From Paenibacillus_S sp043945595 (GTDB lineage: Bacteria; Bacillota; Bacilli; Paenibacillales; NBRC-103111): a stretch of DNA of 64,000 nt. Below the pieces are notes generated by a model that was not told the origin of the DNA, made no database searches, and saw only the letters and a program-made list of their open reading frames with translations. The position numbers were made by a program, and so were the translations under genes. The stretch covers positions 5,022,001-5,086,000 of the forward strand of contig NZ_JBIFNP010000001.1 of assembly GCF_043945595.1 (NCBI RefSeq), written 5' to 3'. Below, in pieces: positions 26,601 through 34,440 of the stretch (within the stretch, counting starts at the first letter, position 1; each line of letters starts with the position of its first letter).

Positions 26601-27466
26601 AGCGTCATCGTGAGAATTGTCTTCCAGAGCAGCCTCCGAAGCGGCTCCCCGAGCGCCTTTTCGGGAAGATCCGCAGCCAGATACCAGTCGGTGCCAGGCA
26701 CCTCGGAATACGCGATGAAGTGCGTTTGCCCCTCGAGCTTCGTCTCGGCCAGCCCGGATGAATGCTCCGGATAATCGGACGCAATGCTTTGATAAGGGGA
26801 GCGGGCATCTCCGATATTCAAATAGGTCTTGTCCTTGCGGTCGGGAGGGTTAGGGTACAAAATATTTCCATCCTCCTGAAACAGGACGAAGCTATCGTCG
26901 TCCGGGGCGCTTTTTTCCCCGGCAAACCGTTCAACCGCCTGCTCCGCTAACACGTATGCGTGCAGTATTTCATGGATTTGAAAACCGTCGTCATAAACCG
27001 GTACCTGAATGGCAATGACCGGCTGCTGCTGAGCGAATGCGACGGTAAAAGGATTCGAAGCGACGTCGGAGCCACTCCCGTTACCGGCAAAGGAAGGATC
27101 CGCCGCAATACCGAAATCCGCTCCGTTCACCTGTAGAAGCCTGCCGTCCAGGTCGCTTAGGCCGAACGAAACATAATGGCCCCCGGTCCGCACAAGCTCC
27201 TGCTTCAAATAATCGAGCCTGGCTTCATCGCTGCCGAAACGGATCATTTCCGTACGGCTCAGCAGGCTGAGCTCCGCAAGCCGTTCGCTCAACCAGGCGG
27301 ATAGCGCCTGCGACTGCTTCTGCATCATAAGCTGCGCATGAGCCTGCCGTGACTGAAGAACCGGAGTCTTGGCCGTCTGATAGCTGCTCACCCCCGCCAA
27401 GGATAGTGCCAAGCTTGCCGCCGCAACAAATAACATCATGATTTTTACGCGCAGAGACCCCTTCAT
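23603..27466 (-). CDS. hybrid sensor histidine kinase with Hpt domain, two frameshifts
   Basis: Three frames join into one protein of about 1,290 aa. N-terminus: membrane helix, large extracytoplasmic sensor of Cache type (residues 35-290, GHYVSFGLSDLDGRLLQVNG, VPVYDDGFQIHEILHAYV), second membrane helix and HAMP. Then three PAS domains, HisKA (FLARMSHEIRTPLNGVIGFSQ), HATPase (MLNLCGNALKFTKEG, GTGLGLVISKNLIELMGG), a degenerate receiver, a canonical receiver (LAEDNEMNRQ, LILMDIQMPEMDG) and an Hpt domain (KLHTLRGVAANLAA). Frame changes lie near 26150 and 25255; the second is a missing base in GGGGCCCGG, where VIGDPARLEQ is expected. Both look like indel errors. Forms an operon with the response regulator. 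Confidence 0.88.
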
Positions 27467-27624
27467 TGACCCCCTCCATCTTTTGATCAGGACAACGGAT
27501 GGACTGAACAGCCATTTCTTGTCAATCCTATTATACGCCTAGTACGACCGTAATCCCACATTTTGACGCAAAATTCGACATATTTCCCTTAAATCCTCCT
27601 GGGTCTATCGGCTTATCCCTTAGG

Positions 27625-27659
27625 ACGCCATAGGTTTGATGGCGTTTCCATGCTATAAT
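27625..27659 (+). promoter_or_regulatory. TATAAT promoter with operator-like inverted repeat
   Basis: A perfect -10 TATAAT at 27654-27659 has no good -35. The -35 region is instead occupied by the inverted repeat ACGCCAT-aggtttg-ATGGCGT (27625-27645). An activator- or repressor-controlled promoter for the epimerase gene is inferred. Confidence 0.45.
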
Positions 27660-27703
27660 ATGTAGGGTTATCTTGCCATTTACTAGTCTCAGGAGGAGAA
27701 GCT

Positions 27704-28720
27704 ATGAGCACAACAACCGCACCCAAAGCCTATGAAGCCGATTATCAAGGGGAGCAAGCCGTCTATCTGCAGGCGGACCGGTATGAAGCGATCGTTCTGC
27801 CTGCTATCGGAGCGAATTTGATCGCTTTCCGCGACAACGTTCGCCAATTCCGTTTTTTGCATGAGCCTGCCCCGGAAGAAATGCAGTCGTTCAAAGAAAA
27901 GCCTATCATTCACGGCATTCCTTTCCTGTTTCCGCCTAACCGGTATGAAGACGGCCATTTTCCATGGAACGGCAAAGTATATCAATTTCCGGTCAATGAG
28001 CCCAGCACAGGAAATCATCTGCATGGCTTTTTACATAACATTCCATGGACTGTCGAGCAATTCGGAGCGGATGAGCGGGACAGCTTCGTCACGCTGGTTC
28101 AGAAAGTGCAGCCGGGCCATCCGGTGCATGCCTTCCTTCCGCACTCCTTCACGGTCAAGCTTCGTTACACGCTGAATGAATACGGACTGCACCAGCAGCT
28201 GTTCATCCGCAACGACGGAGAGGATACTATGCCCTGCCTGCTCGCATTCCATACGTCAATTAACGCTCCCTTCGCTGCCAACAGTACGGCGGGCGACTAC
28301 ACGTTTAAAATGACGATCGGCAATCGTTGGGCGCTGAACGAGCGGATGCTGCCGACAGGCGAATTCCAGCCGTTGACAGCGGACGAGCAATTGATGAAAC
28401 AAGGCGGCCTGTCCCCGTTCTTCGAGCCTATGGACAATCATTACACATCCGAGCCGCAAAACGGCCGCAACCGGATGGAGCTGACCGACAACCGCAATGA
28501 GGTAACCCTCGTATACGATGTCGGTACCTCCTACAAGCAGTGGATGATTTGGAATAACAACGCGACGGAAGGCTTCTTCTGCCCCGAGCCGCAGGTCAGT
28601 CTGGTGAACGCGCCAATGTCCAAGCTTCCGGCGGATGAGATCGGTCTGTTCTCTCTCGAGCCCGGCGAGATTTGGGAAGAAACGAGCCGCCTGTATACCG
28701 TAACCAAACGGAATGCCTGA
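27704..28720 (+). CDS. aldose 1-epimerase family protein
   Basis: A 338-aa galactose mutarotase-like beta-sandwich protein. Family features are GIPFLFPPNRYEDGHFPWNGKVYQFP, GNHLHGFLHNIPW (general-acid His region), LPHSFTVKLRYTLNEYGLHQQLFIRNDGED, LLAFHTSINAPF (second His), and EPQVSLVNA with the catalytic-base Glu in the C-terminal part. Interconverts alpha and beta anomers of sugars. AGGAGGAG lies 7 nt before ATG 27704. It stands alone between divergent and convergent genes. The substrate is not known; no sugar operon is attached. Confidence 0.85.
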   Translation: MSTTTAPKAYEADYQGEQAVYLQADRYEAIVLPAIGANLIAFRDNVRQFRFLHEPAPEEMQSFKEKPIIHGIPFLFPPNRYEDGHFPWNGKVYQFPVNEPSTGNHLHGFLHNIPWTVEQFGADERDSFVTLVQKVQPGHPVHAFLPHSFTVKLRYTLNEYGLHQQLFIRNDGEDTMPCLLAFHTSINAPFAANSTAGDYTFKMTIGNRWALNERMLPTGEFQPLTADEQLMKQGGLSPFFEPMDNHYTSEPQNGRNRMELTDNRNEVTLVYDVGTSYKQWMIWNNNATEGFFCPEPQVSLVNAPMSKLPADEIGLFSLEPGEIWEETSRLYTVTKRNA

Positions 28721-28766
28721 TTGTATCGTTACCGGCAGCCTGCTATAAGCGGCAGAGCTTGGAGGA

Positions 28767-29753
28767 TTAAGAGGGCCATATCTGGGGATTGGCGATATAA
28801 GCAGGCTTCCTGCCTGCCAGCGCGTCCAGCACCTGACGGGCGACGGTTGTAGCCATCACGTAGTTGGACTCCGTTGTCGTCCCTCCGACATGCGGCGTGA
28901 CGATAACATGGGGCAGCCGCAGCAGCTCCAGCTCCGCAGGCGGCGGCTCCGGGTCGAAGACATCCAGGGCGGCGCCCGCAATCCGCTTGGACTTTAAAGC
29001 TGCGATCAAGTCGTCCTGGACCAATACTCCGCCGCGGGCGGTGTTGATCAGAAAAGCGCTCGGCTTCATCCGCTCCAATTGCGGCCTGCCGATGCTTCCG
29101 CGCGTCGCTGCATTCAGCGGAATATGTATGGATACGAAATCCGATGACGACAGCAATCGATCCAGGTCGGTCGTCATCTCGACCTCCAGTTCTTTGGCCG
29201 CCTGGCCGTGCTTAGCCTCATCATAGCTGCGCACCCAGGCGGCCACTTTCATGTCCAGACCGAAGCGAAGCCGCTTGGCCACCTCCCTCGCTATACTGCC
29301 GAACCCGATCAGCCCCGCCTGCTTTCCTTTTACTTCTATCGAAGGAATCAGCATGCGGGAATTATAGTTTCCCCTGCTCATTTCGCTGTGAAAAGGAATC
29401 AGCGATTTGCTTAAAGCGAGGAGCAGCGCAACCGTATGCTCCGCCGTCGATACGCTGTTGACCGCCGGGGCGTGCAGCACCGGAATCCGTTTGAGCGTAG
29501 CGTAACCGACATCGATATTATCCAGCCCCACACCCGCTCCTGAAACCACCTTCAGCTTCGGAGCCGCATCCAGAACGGCTCGTGTCATCCGGGCGGGAGC
29601 GCGAAGAACGATCGCCTCTACGTCCTTCACCAGCCCGCATAAACGTGCCTCGTCCGTTTCCTGCGTCACCACCACCTCCGCTCCCTGCCGCAAAATCGCT
29701 TCTCCGGCCTCATGGTACATGGATAAAATTTGTAAAATTTTTGGCTTCCCCAT
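28767..29753 (-). CDS. D-isomer-specific 2-hydroxyacid dehydrogenase
   Basis: A 328-aa NAD-dependent dehydrogenase of the SerA/GyaR type. Substrate-domain start VVSGAGVGLDNID, cofactor-binding GLIGFGSIAREVAKRL, INTARGGVLVQDDL with the catalytic Arg, and the Glu-His pair (DVFDPEPPPAELELLRLPHVIVTPHVGG). There is no ACT domain, so it is not a full-length feedback-regulated phosphoglycerate dehydrogenase. It more likely reduces a 2-keto acid such as hydroxypyruvate or phenylpyruvate. AAGGAGG precedes ATG 29753. It is divergent from the c-di-AMP riboswitch unit. Confidence 0.88.
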   Translation of the reverse strand: MGKPKILQILSMYHEAGEAILRQGAEVVVTQETDEARLCGLVKDVEAIVLRAPARMTRAVLDAAPKLKVVSGAGVGLDNIDVGYATLKRIPVLHAPAVNSVSTAEHTVALLLALSKSLIPFHSEMSRGNYNSRMLIPSIEVKGKQAGLIGFGSIAREVAKRLRFGLDMKVAAWVRSYDEAKHGQAAKELEVEMTTDLDRLLSSSDFVSIHIPLNAATRGSIGRPQLERMKPSAFLINTARGGVLVQDDLIAALKSKRIAGAALDVFDPEPPPAELELLRLPHVIVTPHVGGTTTESNYVMATTVARQVLDALAGRKPAYIANPQIWPS

Positions 29754-29842
29754 ACTGCAAACCTCCTTGCTCTTTTCGAATTGGAAGACTTTGTGTCATG
29801 AAATCTATCAAAACTAGTGATAGAATAAGAGGGCAAAAAAAT

Positions 29843-29963
29843 AAGCCAGGCCGAAGCTTCCCAAGGAAGCGTGGGGGAACCATCCTACCATGGGGTGAAG
29901 TCACGTATTAGTGACCGGGTGCTTGCTCTTTGACCCGAATCCGTCAGCTAACCTCGCAGGCCG
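29843..29963 (+). promoter_or_regulatory. c-di-AMP riboswitch (ydaO/yuaA class)
   Basis: Conserved blocks of the ydaO/yuaA RNA occur in order: GGGGGAACCA (29873-29882), TGGGGTGAAG (29891-29900), GACCGGGTG, then the diagnostic GAATCCGTCAGCTAACCTCG (29938-29957) and GCAGGCC. It ends 20 nt before the start of a secreted CAP-domain protein. In Bacillales this riboswitch turns off cell-wall-related and osmotic genes when c-di-AMP is high, and the gene downstream fits that class. Confidence 0.9.
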
Positions 29964-29982
29964 AAAAAAGGAGAGGATCGTT

Positions 29983-30795
29983 TTGAATCGTTTACAAAAA
30001 TTCGTTATTACAGGTGCACTCGTGCTCGCTCCCGTACTCAGCGTAGGTGCGGCGTCCGCTGCTCCAGCTGTTGTTACTATAAATAGTGACAATGTCAATG
30101 CGATTGCGCAGAAATATGGCGTAGATCTTTCGACTCTGCTGAAAGGCAGCTTGAATCTGTCCAATGCCAATGTTTATTGGGGAGCAACCGTACTGAAGTA
30201 TCCGTTCCAAGGCAGCACCGGCTACAACAACGGCAAGCCTGCAAGCGGAAAAGGACAAGCTTCCACGGCACCGGGTCATACGAACAGCGGAACGCCATCC
30301 GGCAATACAGCTGGCGGCAGCTCCAGCTCCAACCAGGGAACGCCTGCGGGCAGCACAAGCGGCAATGGTTCGAACAGCGGAAATACGCAAAATAATGCAG
30401 GAACAGGAACAACAAGCAGCGACTCCGCTTCCTATGCAAGGCAAGTGGTGGATCTGGTAAATCAAGAGCGTACAAAAGCAGGTCTTAAACCGCTGACAAG
30501 CGACAGCTCTTTGACGAATGTCGCGCTGGTGAAGGCCAAAGACATGTATACGAACAATTATTTTGACCATACATCCCCGACCTACGGTTCTCCGTTCGAC
30601 ATGATGAAATCGTTCGGTATTTCTTACACCTATGCCGGCGAAAATATCGCGAAAGGCCAGCGTAACCCGCAAGAGGTTATGACAGCCTGGATGAACAGCC
30701 AAGGTCATCGTGAAAATATTTTGAGCCCGAATTATACTAAAATCGGCGTTGCTTACTACAACGGCGAATGGGTTCAAGAATTTATCGCAAATTAA
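29983..30795 (+). CDS. secreted CAP/SCP-domain protein
   Basis: A 270-aa protein with a signal peptide (FVITGALVLAPVLSVGAASA). A LysM-like N-terminal part follows (ITINSDNVNAIAQKYGVDLSTLLKGS-type spacing, though cut short), then a Gly/Ser/Asn/Thr-rich linker (residues 85-150). The C-terminal CAP domain contains YARQVVDLVNQERTKAGLKPL, NYFDHTSPTYGSPFDMM, YAGENIAKGQRNP and GHRENILSPNYTKIGVAY. CAP proteins of this layout resemble YkwD and spore/cell-wall proteins. A TTG start at 29983 is chosen because AAAGGAGAGG precedes it and it places the signal peptide at the N-terminus. Controlled by the c-di-AMP riboswitch. Confidence 0.88.
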   Translation: MNRLQKFVITGALVLAPVLSVGAASAAPAVVTINSDNVNAIAQKYGVDLSTLLKGSLNLSNANVYWGATVLKYPFQGSTGYNNGKPASGKGQASTAPGHTNSGTPSGNTAGGSSSSNQGTPAGSTSGNGSNSGNTQNNAGTGTTSSDSASYARQVVDLVNQERTKAGLKPLTSDSSLTNVALVKAKDMYTNNYFDHTSPTYGSPFDMMKSFGISYTYAGENIAKGQRNPQEVMTAWMNSQGHRENILSPNYTKIGVAYYNGEWVQEFIAN

Positions 30796-30832
30796 GCGGA
30801 TATCCCTGCTTTGCAAAAATCGATGTATTCAA

Positions 30833-30871
30833 GAAGAGGCTGACCCCGTACTGCGCGGGTCGGCCTCTTTG
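30833..30871 (+). terminator. Rho-independent terminator
   Basis: AGAGGCTGACCC pairs with GGGTCGGCCTCT, followed by a short TTTGC tract. Ends the CAP-protein transcript. Confidence 0.7.
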
Positions 30872-30937
30872 CTGCGTTTATAGGTATAGTTTATGATAGG
30901 AGGCACACACTATGCGTGTTACTCCGCCTATTTTATT

Positions 30938-31843
30938 TTACGAGCCAAGCGGCTGCTCTTTTCCTTTCTTCATGACGTAAGCCCCGAGCGCCCACAGCAG
31001 ATGGTCTACCTCGGAAAATCTGACGCCTTCCGGCGAAACCTTATGCCCGATCAGGGAATAGCGGATGTTATCCGTCAATTCTTTGTTCTGGCTGCCGATC
31101 CGATCCGTGTAAAAGCGAATGTCCGCTTCCGGAATCATCTGATCTACGTCGTACCAATAGGCGAACAGGCGCTTGATATGCCGGTCAGGCTTGAAGCCGT
31201 TCCACCCTAAATTGCGGAAAAATTCCGATGCCAGCGGATAGCCCATGCCATGCAGCTTCAGCTTCTCCGGTTTCTCTTTATCGAAGCCCTTCATATGGGA
31301 CCACCCTCTCCAGCGGCTTGAGGGATTCGACATGAAGCCGGACACGCAAATCATCATCTGCTCCTCCGTAAGCGGCTCATCGTCCATCCGGTCAAACGCT
31401 TCGACGGTCTGCAGAATGACCTTCTCGTAATAGTCAGGCTCTGCGGAGAGGACGCCGACCCAATTGGCTACAGCGCGGCAGTCCGTAGAACAAGAGGTGC
31501 CCGGAAAATAGGGCCGCAGCGCTTGAAGCAGCGCCTCCTCCCCTAACCGCTCTGCAGCCGCCGGATCATAGCCCGACAGCAGCTCACGAAGACCCTTTTC
31601 CTTAGCGACAAAGGTAGACCAGTCACGGGAATTGCTCCCGATCGATTTGACCGCTGCCTCGAAAATTTCCGTATTCGTTACCTGCCGCCGGATCGGCTTT
31701 CCCTTCTGCTTCAAGGCTTCAAGCAGCAGCCGGTGGAACTGCTCTACATTATCGGCAGGCTCGGTGATGCCGTAGCTTTTGCGCAGCCGTCCTTCCGCAT
31801 GGGTATAAATCAACTGCTTCATAACATCCTGGTTCAATTTCAT
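30938..31843 (-). CDS. conserved hypothetical protein with helix-hairpin-helix-like segment
   Basis: A 301-aa soluble protein. The C-terminal half has MGYPLASEFFRNLGWNGFKPDRHIKRLF, which reads like the GPD loop and helices of HhH DNA-glycosylase-fold proteins, but no catalytic motif is certain. Four Cys residues occur (TSCSTDC, MMICVSG), without Fe-S spacing. Its ATG overlaps the stop of the YbaK gene by 4 nt (ATGA), so the two are cotranslated. Function unknown. Confidence 0.65.
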   Translation of the reverse strand: MKLNQDVMKQLIYTHAEGRLRKSYGITEPADNVEQFHRLLLEALKQKGKPIRRQVTNTEIFEAAVKSIGSNSRDWSTFVAKEKGLRELLSGYDPAAAERLGEEALLQALRPYFPGTSCSTDCRAVANWVGVLSAEPDYYEKVILQTVEAFDRMDDEPLTEEQMMICVSGFMSNPSSRWRGWSHMKGFDKEKPEKLKLHGMGYPLASEFFRNLGWNGFKPDRHIKRLFAYWYDVDQMIPEADIRFYTDRIGSQNKELTDNIRYSLIGHKVSPEGVRFSEVDHLLWALGAYVMKKGKEQPLGS

Positions 31844-32328
31844 TCCGCGCTTCCTTCCTCCGTCAGACGGGCTGCGCTGCCTTCGCTTGCCGCAATCAGA
31901 TCCGTCCCTTTCAAAAAAATCTGCAGCCCTCTGCGTCCGGCGCTGATACTGACCGGATCAATGGGAAGGATCGATTCGTCGATATACAAAGGATACTTCT
32001 TCTTCACGCCTAACGGAGATACCCCACCCCGTATATAACCGGTAATCGTCAGTATATCTTTGACCGGAACCATCTCGACCTTCTTGTTGCCGCTTACGGC
32101 GGCGAGCGCCTTTAAATTCAGCTCCAGATGCCCGGGAATACAGGCCATCACGATACCTGTTTTATCTCCGCGCAGCACCAGCGTCTTGTACATATGCTCC
32201 TGGGCAATGCCCACATGGCTCGATACCGTAGCGGTATCGAGATGCTCCTCGTCCCACTCGTATTCGTGCAAGGTATACGAAATCCGCAGCTTGTCCAATA
32301 ATCTGCAGGCGTTTGTTTTCGATGCCAT
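31840..32328 (-). CDS. ybaK: Cys-tRNA(Pro) deacylase (YbaK/EbsC family)
   Basis: A 162-aa trans-editing enzyme that removes Cys mischarged onto tRNA-Pro. Signature residues are present: YKTLVLRGDKTGIVMACIPG (substrate-binding Lys), LNLKALAAVSGNKKVEMV, and GYIRGGVSPLG, the family's most diagnostic loop. Length is typical (about 155-165 aa). ATG 32328; the gene is first of a two-gene unit with the hypothetical at 31843. Confidence 0.9.
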   Translation of the reverse strand: MASKTNACRLLDKLRISYTLHEYEWDEEHLDTATVSSHVGIAQEHMYKTLVLRGDKTGIVMACIPGHLELNLKALAAVSGNKKVEMVPVKDILTITGYIRGGVSPLGVKKKYPLYIDESILPIDPVSISAGRRGLQIFLKGTDLIAASEGSAARLTEEGSAE

Positions 32329-32470
32329 AACCGGTTTCCTCTTCGTTTCGTTATTGTTCTGCTTTCATGTGCATTATGACATGACTTGAAAGCAAAAGGC
32401 AACCGGTGAACAGCGGCTTTTCAGCCATCGCACCCAAAATGCAGAGAGGACGTCCTTATCGGACGTCCGC

Positions 32471-32663
32471 AGGCTGTCGAGAAAGCCTGAATATGTGTGA
32501 TACTCCGGTAGGGTATCTTCCTACAGCCGCTGTTGAAATCCGTGAATTGGATTAGATTTGAAGGTATTTTCACGAATTTCAAAGGCGGACGTAAACTCTT
32601 CCGGAAGATACCCCACCTGCGTTAGTACGCATGGTTCACTTAATGCGGCTTTCTCGACAGCCT
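32471..32663. mobile_element. 193-bp MITE with 17-bp terminal repeats, between 25-bp direct repeats
   Basis: Left end AGGCTGTCGAGAAAGCC (32471-32487); the right end is its exact inverse except for the inner edge (32647-32663). Interior arms also pair (CTCCGGTAGGGTATCTTCC against GGAAGATACCCCACC). On both sides lies the same 25-bp sequence (32446-32470 and 32667-32691) containing GGACGTCC-ttatc-GGACGTCC, itself a hairpin. Ends and long palindromic target duplications recall IS1182-type elements. No transposase is encoded. Confidence 0.75.
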
Positions 32664-32713
32664 GAGGAGGACGTCCTTATCGGACGTCCGCTTCATTTTA
32701 TAAGGCTCCTGTC

Positions 32714-34078
32714 CTAAGACAGCAGCTTGTCCTTCGTTTCTTTGCCGTAGGCCAGAATGAACACGGCGGCCAGCGCCAGCATGATCATGCTGAAAAACAT
32801 CGTCGACGGCAAGCCCATGCCTCCCCATACCGCGGCGAACAGCAGCGGCGAGAAAGAGGACGTTACTCTCGTAACCGCCGTCGCCCAGCCAAAGCCGGTA
32901 ACCCGCAGCAGCGTCGGATAGCTTTCCGGTATATAAACATATAAAATGGCCAAGGCGATCGATTCGAACATATCGTAGACGCCAAGCAGCACGAAGCTAG
33001 ATGTTGGCGCATCGAGAGCGAAAGCAAAGGCATAGAGCGCTATGCCCATAAGAATAAAGCTGAGGGCGACCGACCATTTGCGTCCGACCTTGTCCACCAA
33101 GTAAATACTGAACAGCACACCGATAAGACCGACCAGAGTAATGTAAGAAGTAAACAAGAACGCAGCTGTCGTCTTATAGCCGCTTGCGATTAAAATTTTG
33201 GGCAGCCACAAAATCACTCCGTAGTAGACAAACAATACGCTGGCATACGCATACCAGATCATAAAGGTCGTCCGCGGGTTGTACTTCCATACCTTGATCA
33301 AGGAAGCGAAGACGCCTTTCAAAACTCCGTTTTTCTCTTGCTCCGTCTCATTGCCGCCGGAGAACAGCTCGCTGGCGTCAATCGCCCGGCCGTGCACCTC
33401 CTGCAAAATCCGGTTCGCCTCCTCCACCCTGCCTTTACGGTACAAATACAGCGGCGACTCCGGTACCTTCAGCCGGATCAGGAAAATGAGCAGCACCGGC
33501 ACCCCGGCCGCAATAAAGATAAGACGAAAGTCATGATACGTGCTGAGCCAAGCCGATACGAAGCCGACGGCCGTCGCCCCTCCGACCCAGAATACGCCAA
33601 GCAGGGTCATCAGCTTCCCCCGCCATTTGGGGGGCATGAATTCCGACAGCATAGCCATATCGACAGGCAGGCATCCGCCCAAGCCGATCCCCGCTATAAT
33701 GCGGAACACGAACAGCAGCGGTACGTTAGGGGCCGCAGCGCACAGCAGCGAAAATACGGAGTACAGCAGCACCGTGCCCATGAACGCCTTTTTCCTGCCG
33801 ATCAGATCTCCCAGGCTTCCGAACAAAAATCCGCCGACGGCCATCCCGAGAAAGCCTGCTGTGGCAAACCAGGCCAAAGCGTCCTTTTCCAGGTGCCACT
33901 GTTCGGAAATGAGCGGGATTACATACGATGAAAGCAGAATATCGAACGCATCGAAAAAATACCCCAGCGCCCCTACGATATAAATCCAGATATGCTTCTT
34001 ATTCAGCGGAATATCCGGCATGGAAGCTAACGCCGTATTTCCTTGTTCCCTTGCGGGTGATGTTACCGTCTGGCTCAT
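32714..34078 (-). CDS. MFS transporter, sugar/acid:proton symporter type
   Basis: A 454-aa permease with 12 predicted membrane segments. The loop-2/3 motif is GSLGDLIGRKKAF; a repeat of the motif follows segment 8 (YLVDKVGRKWS). A cytoplasmic central loop PESPLYLYRKGRVEEANRIL is typical of the sugar porter/aromatic acid symporter branch. GGGAG lies before ATG 34078. It diverges from the six-gene catabolic operon and shares its 360-bp control region, so it most probably imports that operon's substrate. Confidence 0.88.
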   Translation of the reverse strand: MSQTVTSPAREQGNTALASMPDIPLNKKHIWIYIVGALGYFFDAFDILLSSYVIPLISEQWHLEKDALAWFATAGFLGMAVGGFLFGSLGDLIGRKKAFMGTVLLYSVFSLLCAAAPNVPLLFVFRIIAGIGLGGCLPVDMAMLSEFMPPKWRGKLMTLLGVFWVGGATAVGFVSAWLSTYHDFRLIFIAAGVPVLLIFLIRLKVPESPLYLYRKGRVEEANRILQEVHGRAIDASELFSGGNETEQEKNGVLKGVFASLIKVWKYNPRTTFMIWYAYASVLFVYYGVILWLPKILIASGYKTTAAFLFTSYITLVGLIGVLFSIYLVDKVGRKWSVALSFILMGIALYAFAFALDAPTSSFVLLGVYDMFESIALAILYVYIPESYPTLLRVTGFGWATAVTRVTSSFSPLLFAAVWGGMGLPSTMFFSMIMLALAAVFILAYGKETKDKLLS

Positions 34079-34261
34079 GTCTGAAAACTCCCTTCGTCTC
34101 GATTGCTCCTTCTCTCTTTGTGTCTTGCTTTCTTCTCTCTCTTCTCGTATGCCTGCTTCTTGCTCTCTCTTCTCTTGCTTCCTATGAAGTCGAATCCAGC
34201 GCAGCGCATACCGCTTAATAGGGTCAAGTGTAAGGATGGCTCACATTAAAGTCAATGTCCG

Positions 34262-34382
34262 TTAATTGTCTTTATATAAAAAGCGTTTTCATTTTATTCC
34301 CATCGAAAAAATCATCTTTCCCAAGACAAGCTGATGTCAGCTTATCTATTTAAAGACAATTAATAGTCCTGTCTTTTTATAT
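34262..34382. promoter_or_regulatory. divergent control region with repeated TTGTCTTT boxes
   Basis: The 362-bp gap between the MFS gene and the operon has three related boxes: TTAATTGTCTTTATA (34262), its inverse TAAAGACAATTAA (34351-34363), and CTGTCTTTTTATAT (34369). Between them is AAGCTGA-tg-TCAGCTT (34328-34343). AAGCGTTTTCATT (near 34281) matches the right half of a cre site. TATACAAT near 34390 may be the -10 for the operon. The layout suggests a dedicated regulator, probably the one encoded last in the operon. Confidence 0.5.
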
Positions 34383-34440
34383 TTTTCCGCTATACAATGA
34401 ACCCATCGCACGGATACCATATCGAAGGGAGAAATACAAA

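Noticed and set aside
34275..34300. possible cre (CcpA) site AAGCGTTTTCATT
   Set aside because: Only the right half fits; the left half lacks the TG and so is listed only as a weak element of the control region.
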